Positions 28,802-35,786 of a stretch of 47,634 nucleotides of DNA are shown piece after piece. The stretch covers positions 1-47,634 of the forward strand of contig NZ_JAABQC010000006.1 of assembly GCF_011391645.1 (NCBI RefSeq), written 5' to 3'. The notes beneath the pieces were generated by a model that saw nothing but the letters and a program-made list of their open reading frames with translations, ran no database searches and had not been told where the DNA came from. Position numbers and translations under genes: made by a program. Positions within the stretch are counted from its first letter, which is position 1. Each line of letters opens with the position of its first letter. This DNA is from Rhodoferax sp. (lineage in GTDB: Bacteria > Pseudomonadota > Gammaproteobacteria > Burkholderiales > Burkholderiaceae_C).

Positions 28802-30450
28802 GTGTGTGCGGGTTTGAAACGGCGGGGCGCGCCAAGCCAGGCGGCCAGCGCAAACGCCAACACGGGCAGCACAAACTGCAGCCCCGCGTAGGCGCCGGTG
28901 AGTGAGCGCTGCCCGCCAGCCGCCAGGTTAACGGCTTCGGTGGTGACGCTGCTGAAACGCCCGGCCCCGATGTAGAGGGTGGGCAGGTACTGTGCCACGC
29001 TGACGGCAAAGCCCACCGCAGCGCTGGCGGCCAGCGAGCGGCGCAGCAGCGGCCATTTGATGCGCCACAAAAAATGCCAGGGGCCGTGGCCCAGGCTGGC
29101 GCTGAGCTGGGCGTAGCGCGCGTCAAAACCCAGGTAGGCCGGGCTGAGCGCCAGCAGCACATAGGGCAGCACCATGAAGGTGTGCGCCAGCAGCAAGCCA
29201 AGCCACTGGCCCTCCAGGCGCCACTGCAGCGCCAGGCTGTACAAGCCCACCACCCACAGCACGGCGGGCAGCACCAGCGGCAGATACAGCACCGGGCGCA
29301 GGGCGTTGTCCCAGCGGCGCGGTGCCAGCTCCAGCCAGGCCACGCTCCAGGCCAGCGCCAGCGCGGCTGAAGCCAGCGCCAGGCCCAGCGTGGTGACCAC
29401 CGTGCCGCGGCTGTCCCACACGCGGTGCCAGGCTTGCCAGGTGACGGTTTCGGGCCAGGCGCGGGGAAACGGCCACACGCCGGCGATGCTGCCCACGGCC
29501 AGCGCCAGCAGCACGGCGCCGTACAGGCCAGCCAGAAGCAGGAAGCTCGCGGGCAGCGCCCCGGGCTGGTCCGCGCGGGTTGCCTGTGAGGCAGCACCGC
29601 GCCGGCCGTTCAGCCGCCGGCCGCCGCGCAGGTGCAGATGCTGAATGCCCAGCCACAGCAGCGCCGCCCACAGCAGGGTCAGCGCCAGCACGCCGCCTGC
29701 TGCCGCGCCTTGCGCGTTCACCGCCAGGTCGGCGTCTTGCAGCCACTGCCAGGCCAGCACCGCCAGCGTGGGCGGCGAGGCCGGGCCGATGACCAGCGCC
29801 ATGTCCACCACCGTGAGGCCATAGGCCAGCACCGCCAGCAACGGCCAGAACAGCCGCGCGCCCAGTTGCGGCCACACCACGCGCCAAAACGCACGCTGCG
29901 GGCTGTAGCCCAGCGTCTGGGCCAGCGCGTGTTCGCTGCGCCAGCGCTGGCGCAGGTCGTCGCGCTGCAGCTGGGTGGCGGCGGTCCAGAGCAAAAATGG
30001 AATCTCTTTGGCGGTGAGCGCGGCAATCAGCCCCAGGCCCCAAGGGTCTTGCGTGGTGGGCCAGGGCGGGGGAAATTCAAAACCCGTGAGCCAGGGCGAC
30101 AGCGCCCGCAGCAGCCAGCCGCTGGGCGCCAGCAAAAACACCAGCCCTATGGCAAACGCTGCATGCGGCGTGGCCAGCATGACCGGCAGACCGCGCAGCA
30201 GCCGCCCCAGCGACTGGCGCACAAAGCCTTGCGCCAGCAGCGCCGCCGACACCCACCAAGCCAGGGCGGTCGAGGCCAGCCCGGTCCACAGCGTGAGGCC
30301 CAGGGCGCGCAGCCATTGCGGCTCTTGCCAGAGCGCGCGCCAGGCCGCGGCATCGAACAGCGCGCCCAGCGCCAGCACTGCCGTGGCCAGCAGTGGCAGG
30401 CCCGCCAGCAGCAGCAGCGCGGTAGCGAAGGGCAAACGATAGGCCGTCAC
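28798..30450 (-). CDS. ynjC: ABC transporter permease, YnjC type (two-domain)
   Basis: A 550-residue permease made of two binding-protein-dependent inner membrane modules in tandem, each with about six hydrophobic segments (for example LPVLMLATPHAAFAIGLVFL in the first and VLYLPLVLPAVLWVVGLYSL in the second). This doubled architecture matches YnjC and Fbp/ThiP-type permeases. I prefer the GTG at 30450, which overlaps the ynjB stop in a GTGA and has AAAAGG upstream, over the track's GTG at 30468. Coding GC is very high. Confidence in family is good; the substrate is unknown. Confidence 0.85.
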   Translation of the reverse strand: MTAYRLPFATALLLLAGLPLLATAVLALGALFDAAAWRALWQEPQWLRALGLTLWTGLASTALAWWVSAALLAQGFVRQSLGRLLRGLPVMLATPHAAFAIGLVFLLAPSGWLLRALSPWLTGFEFPPPWPTTQDPWGLGLIAALTAKEIPFLLWTAATQLQRDDLRQRWRSEHALAQTLGYSPQRAFWRVVWPQLGARLFWPLLAVLAYGLTVVDMALVIGPASPPTLAVLAWQWLQDADLAVNAQGAAAGGVLALTLLWAALLWLGIQHLHLRGGRRLNGRRGAASQATRADQPGALPASFLLLAGLYGAVLLALAVGSIAGVWPFPRAWPETVTWQAWHRVWDSRGTVVTTLGLALASAALALAWSVAWLELAPRRWDNALRPVLYLPLVLPAVLWVVGLYSLALQWRLEGQWLGLLLAHTFMVLPYVLLALSPAYLGFDARYAQLSASLGHGPWHFLWRIKWPLLRRSLAASAAVGFAVSVAQYLPTLYIGAGRFSSVTTEAVNLAAGGQRSLTGAYAGLQFVLPVLAFALAAWLGAPRRFKPAHT

Positions 30451-31685
30451 AGATACCTTTTGGTCCACTCCTTCTCAACCGGCTCGACCCAGGCAGCGTG
30501 CGGCTCGGGCAGCGTGGGCGCGCTGTTGGCCACCTGGCCCGGCAGCGGCTGGCTGGGGAACAGGGCGCGCTCGGCGGCGGGCAGTCGGGTCAGGTCAAGC
30601 ACGGTCGGGTCGCCCCAGTGCTTGATGTCGGCCTTGCGCGCCTGGGCCTTTGCCGAGAGCAGAAAATTGGCCACCACTTGGGCGCCGGCGGCGGCTTTGG
30701 CGTTGTACGGTATGGCCACAAAGTGCGTGTTACCAATGGTGCCTTTGGCGAACTGCCAACTGATGACCGAGGCCGGCAGGCGCCGGGCGGCGATTTCGTT
30801 GGCCGGCTCATTGGGGTTGAAGGTGAGCGCCAGCAGCAGCTCACCGTCGGTCATCATCTGGCGGACGGCGGCAGGGTTTTGCGGAAACTGCTTGCCACCT
30901 CGCCACAGGTGCGGGTGCAGCGCGTCCAGAAACTGCCACAGCGGCGCGGTGACCTTTGCAAAGTCGGCGGCCACCGGTGGCTTGGTCAACACGCCAACAT
31001 CGGCCACATGCTCCAGCAGCGCCTGCTTCACAAATGTGGTGCCGGTGAAGTCGGGCAGGCGCGGGTAGCTGATGCGCCCGGGCTGACGGCGCGCCAGCGC
31101 CAGCAACTCGGCCATGCTTTGCGGTGGCTGCGGCAGGCGCTTGCTGTCGGCAAATAGGGTGAACTGCGCCATGCCCCAAGGCGACTCCAGACCGTCGGTG
31201 GGCACCGAAAAGTCGTTGCGGGTGGTCGGCTTGCCCACCGTGTCCACGTATTTGAAGTTCGGCAGCGCCTCGGCCCAAGGGGCCAACAGCAGGTTGTCGC
31301 GCTTCATGGCGGCGAAGTTTTCACCGTTGATCCACACCAGGTCCACCGTGCCCTCGCCTGGCTGACGGCCGGCGGCTTTCTCGGCCCGCACACGCTTGAC
31401 CACGTCGGCGGTGTCGGTGATTTTGACGTGCTCCAGTTTCACGCCGTGGGCGGTCAGCACTTCGGACGCCACCCACTGCAGGTAGGCGTTGGTGGGCTCG
31501 CTGCCGGCCCAGGCATTGAAATGCACGGTCTGGCCCCGGGCGGCTTTCTCCAGGGTGGCCCAGGCGGGCGGGGCAGGCTGGGCCATGGCGGACGGCAAGG
31601 CCACGGCGGCTGTGGCGGCGCCGGCGCCCAGCAGCCACTGGCGGCGGGTGAAGGGGTGCTGGATGGAGGGTTTGTTGAGCGGCAA
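30447..31685 (-). CDS. ynjB: ABC transporter substrate-binding protein, YnjB type, Tat-like signal
   Basis: A 412-residue periplasmic binding protein of the YnjB/COG4134 type (HFNAWAGSEPTNAYLQWVAS, GTVDLVWINGENFAAMKRDN, ADSKRLPQPPQSMAELLALA). The N-terminus FTRRQWLLGAGAATAAVALP resembles a twin-arginine signal, ending near AMAQ. The only sensible start is the TTG at 31685, preceded by GGAG eight bases upstream. It lies 30 bp after bufC with no visible terminator in between, so it looks cotranscribed with bufABC. The ligand is unknown; the family is related to iron- and thiamine-type binding proteins. Confidence 0.85.
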   Translation of the reverse strand: MPLNKPSIQHPFTRRQWLLGAGAATAAVALPSAMAQPAPPAWATLEKAARGQTVHFNAWAGSEPTNAYLQWVASEVLTAHGVKLEHVKITDTADVVKRVRAEKAAGRQPGEGTVDLVWINGENFAAMKRDNLLLAPWAEALPNFKYVDTVGKPTTRNDFSVPTDGLESPWGMAQFTLFADSKRLPQPPQSMAELLALARRQPGRISYPRLPDFTGTTFVKQALLEHVADVGVLTKPPVAADFAKVTAPLWQFLDALHPHLWRGGKQFPQNPAAVRQMMTDGELLLALTFNPNEPANEIAARRLPASVISWQFAKGTIGNTHFVAIPYNAKAAAGAQVVANFLLSAKAQARKADIKHWGDPTVLDLTRLPAAERALFPSQPLPGQVANSAPTLPEPHAAWVEPVEKEWTKRYL

Positions 31686-31715
31686 GATTGAGTCTCCGGT
31701 TGAATGGGGTGAAGC

Positions 31716-32603
31716 TTAAGGCAAGGCGGAACAAATTTGGGCGGACTCCAGCGCGTTGTGCACACCGATCACCAGGCCATCGGTGACCGCGGCGTTGAGC
31801 CAGACCGAAAAATCGAACGCGTCTGCCCGGGGGTCCTGCGGTGGGCAGGCGGCGTTCAGTGCGTCAGGGAGTGGCGCACCGCGCTGCAGTTGCCGAATCA
31901 GCGCCAGCACTGCCGGTGTGACTGCCGCGATGCGCGGGCGCAGGCCCTGGCGCCAGATCAGGGCATGCTCGCCCACGCCGTGCCGCAGGCGCTGGGCGGA
32001 CGCGCTTAGGTCTGGGGCCTGGCCTGGCGCCGCGTTCTGGTGGGCGGTGATCAGGTGCACCACCGGGAAGCGGCTGTCCGCGCAGGCGGTGCCGGGTGCG
32101 AGCGTGAGGGTGAGTTGCTCTGGCGGCTCGTGGGCCAGTCGGGCGAAGCTGGCCAGATCGGGTTGGGCGTCGGGCGCGCTGGCGGCGCGGTGCAGCGCCC
32201 ATTCGGCCCGCGCCACGTCCGCCAGGTAGGGCGCTTCGGCCAGCGCATGACTGGCCTGTAGAAAATTCGGCAGGGCGTTGCCCCATTGCGCCAGGTCGCC
32301 ACATGTGGGCGGGAAGTGGTGCCACAGTTGGCGCGCCAGCGGTGCGAAGTTGGCCGCACCCAGCAGGGCCGCCACCACCGGGTAGGCCGCCAGCAGGGCC
32401 GCTTCTGCGCTGGCGTGGCCGTTGGCCTGGTAGGCGCGCAGGCCGCGTTGTGACTGAGTGCGGGCCTTCGGGTTGCGGGCATTCAGCAGCGTGGCCAGCG
32501 CGACCTGTGCCACGTCAGCCGCCGCGCTGCCGGGTTGCGCAAACAGGGCTTGCAGCAGGGCCTGTTGCTGTTGGGCCAGCGGTGAGGGCGCGGTAAGGTT
32601 CAT
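31716..32603 (-). CDS. bufC: DUF2063 protein, BufC-type partner of the bufferin maturase
   Basis: A 295-residue protein whose first third is a DUF2063 domain ([60 protein letters not shown]), followed by a less conserved C-terminal half ([20 protein letters not shown]). In RiPP clusters DUF2063 proteins form a complex with DUF692 enzymes and help present the precursor peptide. Its start overlaps the bufB stop in an ATGA. The bufABC order here is the described bufferin order. Confidence 0.87.
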   Translation of the reverse strand: MNLTAPSPLAQQQQALLQALFAQPGSAAADVAQVALATLLNARNPKARTQSQRGLRAYQANGHASAEAALLAAYPVVAALLGAANFAPLARQLWHHFPPTCGDLAQWGNALPNFLQASHALAEAPYLADVARAEWALHRAASAPDAQPDLASFARLAHEPPEQLTLTLAPGTACADSRFPVVHLITAHQNAAPGQAPDLSASAQRLRHGVGEHALIWRQGLRPRIAAVTPAVLALIRQLQRGAPLPDALNAACPPQDPRADAFDFSVWLNAAVTDGLVIGVHNALESAQICSALP

Positions 32604-33541
32604 GCGGGCTGCCTGGCAAATTCGGCTTTGGGTGTGGCGGCGCGGCTCAGAGCGCGGCGGGACTGGGTGCGCGCGCGCCCGGCTTCGTCCAGCAGCACAG
32701 ACAGGTCGGGCAGATCAGTGTCCCATTCAATCAGCGTGGGCAAGGCGCCAAATTGGCGCACAGCATGGCGGTAGAGCGCCCACACTTCGTCTTGCACGCG
32801 GCTGCCGTGGTCGTCAATCACGATGTCGCCGCAATCCGCGTGTCCCGCCAGATGCAGCTCGACGACGTGGGCCGGGTGAATGGCGTCGATCCAGTGCCGG
32901 CAGTCGGTTAGAGGATCCTGCGTGTCGCCGCGCAGCTGCGCATTGCGTGCGTTCACGTAGATGTTGTTCACATCCACCAGCAGTTGGCAGCCGGTGCGCC
33001 GAGCGAGCGTGTTGAGGAACGTCGGTTCGTCCATGTCGGCGTCGCGCCACTGGATGTAGGCCGAGAGGTTTTCCACTGCGAGGGGGCGACGCAGCCGATC
33101 TTGCACGTGCTGCACGTTGGCGCACAGCGTGTTCAGCGCTTCGTGGCTTTGTGGCACCGGCAGCAGGTCGGCTGCGTGCAGCGCAGCGCCGTTGCCAGCG
33201 GCTGGCAAGTTGCGCGCAAAACTGGCATGGTCGCTCACCCGCACGGGTTCAATCGCTTGCATCAGGCTGGCCAATTGGTCGAGGTGCCAAGAGTCGATGC
33301 CGCAAGCAGAGCCCAGTGACAGGCCCACGCCGTGCAGGCTGACGGGGAAGTGTTCGCGGCCCTCGCGCAGCACGGCCAGCGCGGCGCCGCCGGCGGCGAA
33401 GAAGTTTTCGGAATGGACTTCAATGAAATCAAGCGCGGGCCGGCGCTGCAGCAGTTCAGCGTAATGGGGATGACGCCAACCGATGCCCAACGGCGCTCCC
33501 GCGGGCGCGGCGGCAATCGGCAACGGCGTGGCGTGCGGCAT
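32600..33541 (-). CDS. bufB: DUF692 multinuclear iron enzyme, BufB-type maturase
   Basis: A 313-residue TIM-barrel protein of the DUF692/MbnB family, iron-dependent oxidases that turn cysteines of RiPP precursors into oxazolone- or thiooxazole-type groups. Likely metal ligands lie in [85 protein letters not shown] and [11 protein letters not shown]. It starts 6 bp after the bufA stop and overlaps bufC by 4 nt, so precursor, enzyme and partner are tightly linked. No strong ribosome binding site is visible, suggesting coupling to bufA. Confidence 0.92.
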   Translation of the reverse strand: MPHATPLPIAAAPAGAPLGIGWRHPHYAELLQRRPALDFIEVHSENFFAAGGAALAVLREGREHFPVSLHGVGLSLGSACGIDSWHLDQLASLMQAIEPVRVSDHASFARNLPAAGNGAALHAADLLPVPQSHEALNTLCANVQHVQDRLRRPLAVENLSAYIQWRDADMDEPTFLNTLARRTGCQLLVDVNNIYVNARNAQLRGDTQDPLTDCRHWIDAIHPAHVVELHLAGHADCGDIVIDDHGSRVQDEVWALYRHAVRQFGALPTLIEWDTDLPDLSVLLDEAGRARTQSRRALSRAATPKAEFARQPA

Positions 33542-33547
33542 GGCGGA

Positions 33548-33850
33548 TCAGCTCTTTTTCATCATGTCGTCTTTTTTCATCATGTCGGCCTTGGCTTCGT
33601 CCATGGTCATGCCTTTCAGGGTAGCGCAGGTGCCTGCCGCGACATACTTCCACTCGCCCTTGTCGTTGTCCACCTTGGACTTTCCGGCGCAGGAGTGCGT
33701 GCCAGCAAGGTTGGCGCAATCGTTTTGGCCGGCTTTGGCAATGCCAAAGCACTTTTCCTTGGCGGTGCTTTGGGCCAGGGCGGGGGAGGAAAGCAAGGCC
33801 AGCGACATCAGTGAGGTGGCAGCGGCGGCGATCATTTGACGTTGGTTCAT
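33548..33850 (-). CDS. bufA: DUF2282 bufferin-type RiPP precursor with Met-rich tail
   Basis: A 100-residue secreted peptide precursor. A signal peptide ([18 protein letters not shown]) is followed by a DUF2282 core with exactly four cysteines: [29 protein letters not shown] and [10 protein letters not shown]. Bufferins of this family are copper-responsive RiPPs in which the central cysteines are converted to thiooxazoles by the DUF692 enzyme. The last 20 residues are unusual, [20 protein letters not shown], with six methionines, and contain an internal 18-bp tandem duplication. I chose the ATG at 33850 with GGAG upstream; the track's earlier start adds 17 residues that do not fit a signal peptide. 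Confidence 0.92.
   Translation of the reverse strand: MNQRQMIAAAATSLMSLALLSSPALAQSTAKEKCFGIAKAGQNDCANLAGTHSCAGKSKVDNDKGEWKYVAAGTCATLKGMTMDEAKADMMKKDDMMKKS
33555..33587. repeat. 18-bp tandem duplication at the 3' end of bufA
   Basis: TTTTTCATCATGTCG occurs at 33555-33569 and again at 33573-33587, a period of 18 bp. On the coding strand it duplicates the MMKK-type segment of the BufA tail. Confidence 0.8.
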
Positions 33851-33920
33851 TTCGGGTGCTCCGGTAGGGGTGAGTGGGATAACCGGCACGCCTGTTTGCA
33901 AGATGGCCCACCGGTCGGAA

Positions 33921-33951
33921 GTAAGTCGGGGTGTCGTCCAGGTTCTTACAC
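33921..33951 (-). promoter_or_regulatory. Putative ECF-sigma promoter of the bufABC operon
   Basis: On the minus strand GTGTAAG (33951-33945), 16 nt, then CGACTTAC (33928-33921). The arrangement is the same as upstream of the VTT-flavoprotein gene 8 kb away. The adjacent divergent gene encodes an ECF sigma factor, the natural candidate to read it. ECF16/SigF-type promoters have GTAACC and CGNA-like boxes at similar spacing. The predicted 5' leader of bufA is about 65 nt. Confidence 0.75.
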
Positions 33952-33955
33952 AGGG

Positions 33956-33976
33956 CCGGGAAAAAGTTTTTCCCGG
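33956..33976. promoter_or_regulatory. Perfect 21-bp palindrome in the bufA-sigma intergenic region
   Basis: CCGGGAAAAAGTTTTTCCCGG is a fully symmetrical dyad around a central G. It lies just upstream of the bufA -35 block and 52 bp before the sigma factor start. It could be an operator for a dimeric regulator or a bidirectional terminator-like hairpin; the sequence does not decide. Confidence 0.6.
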
Positions 33977-34027
33977 ACGCCTTCGTCGGTTAATCTGCTT
34001 GTTGTTCCCTCATTACACTTGGCGTCC

Positions 34028-34603
34028 ATGACATCCTCTAATGCCTCCCCGTTTGAGCAACAGTTGGTCGAACAACGGTTGTACCTGCTCAAATTTGCGC
34101 GCCTGCAAATGCGCAACGATGCCTGGGCCGAGGATGCGGTGTCGGAAACCTTGCTGGCCGCCTTGTCGAAGCCGCAAAGCTTCGAGGCCCGCTCGCAACT
34201 GAAGACCTGGCTGGTGGGGATTTTGAAGCACAAAATCATCGATGCATTTCGCCATCATCAGCGCGAGGTATGCGTGTCACCGTTGTCCGACGACGACAGC
34301 AACGACCCGCTGGAGCATATGGCGTTCAAGAGCGATGGCCACTTTGCCGAGAAACCGGCTGACTGGGGCGACCCGGAGCAAGACCTGAACAGCCGCCAGT
34401 TTTTTGCCATTCTGGAGGCCTGCACTGACAAACTGCCAGCAGTGCAAGGCCGGTTGTTCCTGATGCGCGAGTGGCTGGAACTGTCCAGCGAAGAAATATG
34501 TAAGGAACTTGGGTTGACCCCGACCAACCTTTATGTTCAGTTGCACCGCGCACGTCTGCGCTTGCGTGAATGTCTGGAACTTAACTGGTTTGCCGCACGA
34601 TGA
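34028..34603 (+). CDS. ECF sigma factor (sigma-70 family)
   Basis: A 191-residue extracytoplasmic-function sigma factor with region 2 (QRLYLLKFARLQMRNDAWAE, then DAVSETLLAAL) and region 4 (LPAVQGRLFLMREWLELSSE, ICKELGLTPTNLYVQLHRAR). It has no sigma 3 domain. The ATG at 34028 is the family-consistent start; the track's earlier start runs back through the intergenic region. It is divergent from bufA and coupled by an ATGA overlap to the zinc-finger anti-sigma gene. This arrangement is typical of DUF2282-linked ECF loci. Confidence 0.92.
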   Translation: MTSSNASPFEQQLVEQRLYLLKFARLQMRNDAWAEDAVSETLLAALSKPQSFEARSQLKTWLVGILKHKIIDAFRHHQREVCVSPLSDDDSNDPLEHMAFKSDGHFAEKPADWGDPEQDLNSRQFFAILEACTDKLPAVQGRLFLMREWLELSSEEICKELGLTPTNLYVQLHRARLRLRECLELNWFAAR

Positions 34604-34818
34604 ACGCCTGGCTGAAAAAACTTCCCTTGATGCGCTCCTGCAAGGAGGTCGCAGCGCTTGTCATTGCCCGCGAGGACCGCGATTTGCCGGTTACCGAGCA
34701 ATGGGCCTTGCGCGTGCACATGACCATCTGCCAAGCTTGCCCCACGTTTGAGCGCCAAGTGCTCGGCATGCGCAACGCCATGAAAAACTGGCGCAATTAC
34801 GCCGACGACGAGCGCTGA
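34600..34818 (+). CDS. Small zinc-finger (zf-HC2) anti-sigma factor
   Basis: A 72-residue soluble protein with the zinc-binding anti-sigma pattern: an N-terminal cysteine (LMRSCKEVAALVIARED) and HMTICQACPTFE, which supplies His-x3-Cys-x2-Cys. There is no transmembrane segment, so it would sense a cytoplasmic signal such as metal or thiol oxidation, unlike the membrane NrsF of Caulobacter SigF. Its start overlaps the sigma factor stop (ATGA), which fits a partner pair made in step. Confidence 0.86.
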   Translation: MNAWLKKLPLMRSCKEVAALVIAREDRDLPVTEQWALRVHMTICQACPTFERQVLGMRNAMKNWRNYADDER

Positions 34819-34909
34819 CCAGTCAGACGTTTTTGGTTCAGGCCAGTGGCGCCCGGGCCAATTGGCGAACGCCAAACGGGCCGAGACTTGAGGCTTTCTT
34901 TGGCATCGC

Positions 34910-34940
34910 GTGTAAGAGAACGCAACGCCCTTAGACCAAT
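34910..34940 (+). promoter_or_regulatory. Weak third match to the ECF-like promoter, upstream of the YHS gene
   Basis: GTGTAAG at 34910-34916 is followed after 16 nt by AGACCAAT, matching CGACTTAC only partly. The -10 would end 4 bp before the ATG, giving a nearly leaderless mRNA. I rate it well below the bufA and VTT-flavoprotein sites. Confidence 0.3.
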
Positions 34941-34944
34941 AGGC

Positions 34945-35445
34945 ATGACAATTTCTCTGGCACTCTCCAAAAGCATTTTTCACATCCGCTGCGCTGCCCT
35001 GCTGGTGGTCGCCATGGGCTCATCCGCCCACGCCGCCGAGCCAGTCAGCACCGGCCTGCTCGGCCAAGTGGCCATTGGCGGTAAAGACACGGTTTCTTAT
35101 TACTCGGCAGAAGCCAGGGCCAGCCACCAGACGGCTGAGGGCAGCAGCGCGTTCACGGTGCAGCACCTGGGGGCGTCGTGGCGGTTTGCCTCAAAAGCAA
35201 GCGCCGAAAAATTCGCCGCCAGCCCGGCAGCCTATGTGCCGCAGTACAACGGGCACTGCTCCAATGGTTTGTCGCTGGGTGAAGGCCTGATCAGCACCAA
35301 CGGCTCTGTGTGGGAGTTTTTTGGCGACAGGCTGCATCTTTTTTATGCAGAGCGCGGGCGTCAGCGCTGGCTGACAGGCGACTGGCAAGCATACCGCCAA
35401 CAGGCGGACAAGGCCTGGAAAGGCATACTGGCCGCCGAGTACTGA
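34945..35445 (+). CDS. Secreted YHS-domain protein
   Basis: A 166-residue protein with a signal peptide (CAALLVVAMGSSAHAAE) and one YHS-like domain: IGGKDTVSYYSAEARASHQT, LGASWRFASKASAEKFAASP, AAYVPQYNGHCSNGLSLGEG. The single cysteine in NGHCSNG sits where many YHS proteins carry a metal-ligand Cys. YHS domains are found in copper and heavy-metal handling proteins, which fits the bufferin neighbourhood. I chose the ATG at 34945 rather than the track start 33 codons upstream, because the signal peptide begins there. It is on the same strand as the sigma pair, 126 bp downstream. Confidence 0.82.
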   Translation: MTISLALSKSIFHIRCAALLVVAMGSSAHAAEPVSTGLLGQVAIGGKDTVSYYSAEARASHQTAEGSSAFTVQHLGASWRFASKASAEKFAASPAAYVPQYNGHCSNGLSLGEGLISTNGSVWEFFGDRLHLFYAERGRQRWLTGDWQAYRQQADKAWKGILAAEY

Positions 35446-35479
35446 CCGTGGGCCTTATGCCGCGCCCCGGTATAGCAAG

Positions 35480-35567
35480 CTAACGGCCGGTGAAGACCGG
35501 GCGAATTCACTGGAGAGCCACCGCCGTCAGGTGGCGTGACCCCTACGCGGCTAACAGTTACCGTTAG
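35480..35567. other. Possible structured RNA element (multi-hairpin)
   Basis: CTAACGG (35480-35486) can pair with CCGTTAG (35561-35567), closing two internal hairpins: CCGGT-GAAG-ACCGG (35487-35500) and GCCACC-N7-GGTGGC (35517-35535). I do not recognise a known riboswitch class. It lies between the YHS gene and the VTT remnant, downstream of both flanking genes' coding ends. Confidence 0.4.
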
Positions 35568-35611
35568 AGCAGGGCAGTGAAGAGGCCAAATGTGCGGAGG
35601 CCAAAACTCGT

Positions 35612-35770
35612 ATGATGTTTCAGACCCTGCCGGCGCTCAATTACGCACTTGCCATGTCCGGCGTCCGCTTCCGCACCTATCTGCTCGGCACCTTGCTCGG
35701 GTTGCAGCTGCCGATCGTCTTGTATTACCTGTTTTTCGACACTCTGGCGCAACCGCTACATCTGGATTAG
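35612..35770 (+). pseudogene. C-terminal remnant of a TVP38/VTT-domain membrane protein
   Basis: A 52-codon frame, too short for the ORF track, reads MMFQTLPALNYALAMSGVRF and RTYLLGTLLGLQLPIVLYYL and ends in FFDTLAQPLHLD. The pattern NYALAMSGVRFRTYLLGTLLG is the end of a VTT (SNARE-associated) domain. The upstream in-frame sequence is unrelated and soon meets a stop, so the N-terminal part is missing. It is most simply the relic of a full gene, although expression of the short peptide cannot be excluded. Confidence 0.65.
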
Positions 35771-35786
35771 GTGGGCGCAATGATTA

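Noticed and set aside
29632-31068. 478-residue plus-strand ORF opposite ynjC and ynjB
   Set aside because: Gln/Arg-rich antisense shadow of the permease and binding protein genes.
35540-35570. CTAAC...GTTAG as an integron attC-like core
   Set aside because: The boxes do not fit RYYYAAC/GTTRRRY, there is no integrase gene, and the symmetry is better explained as an RNA-type helix.
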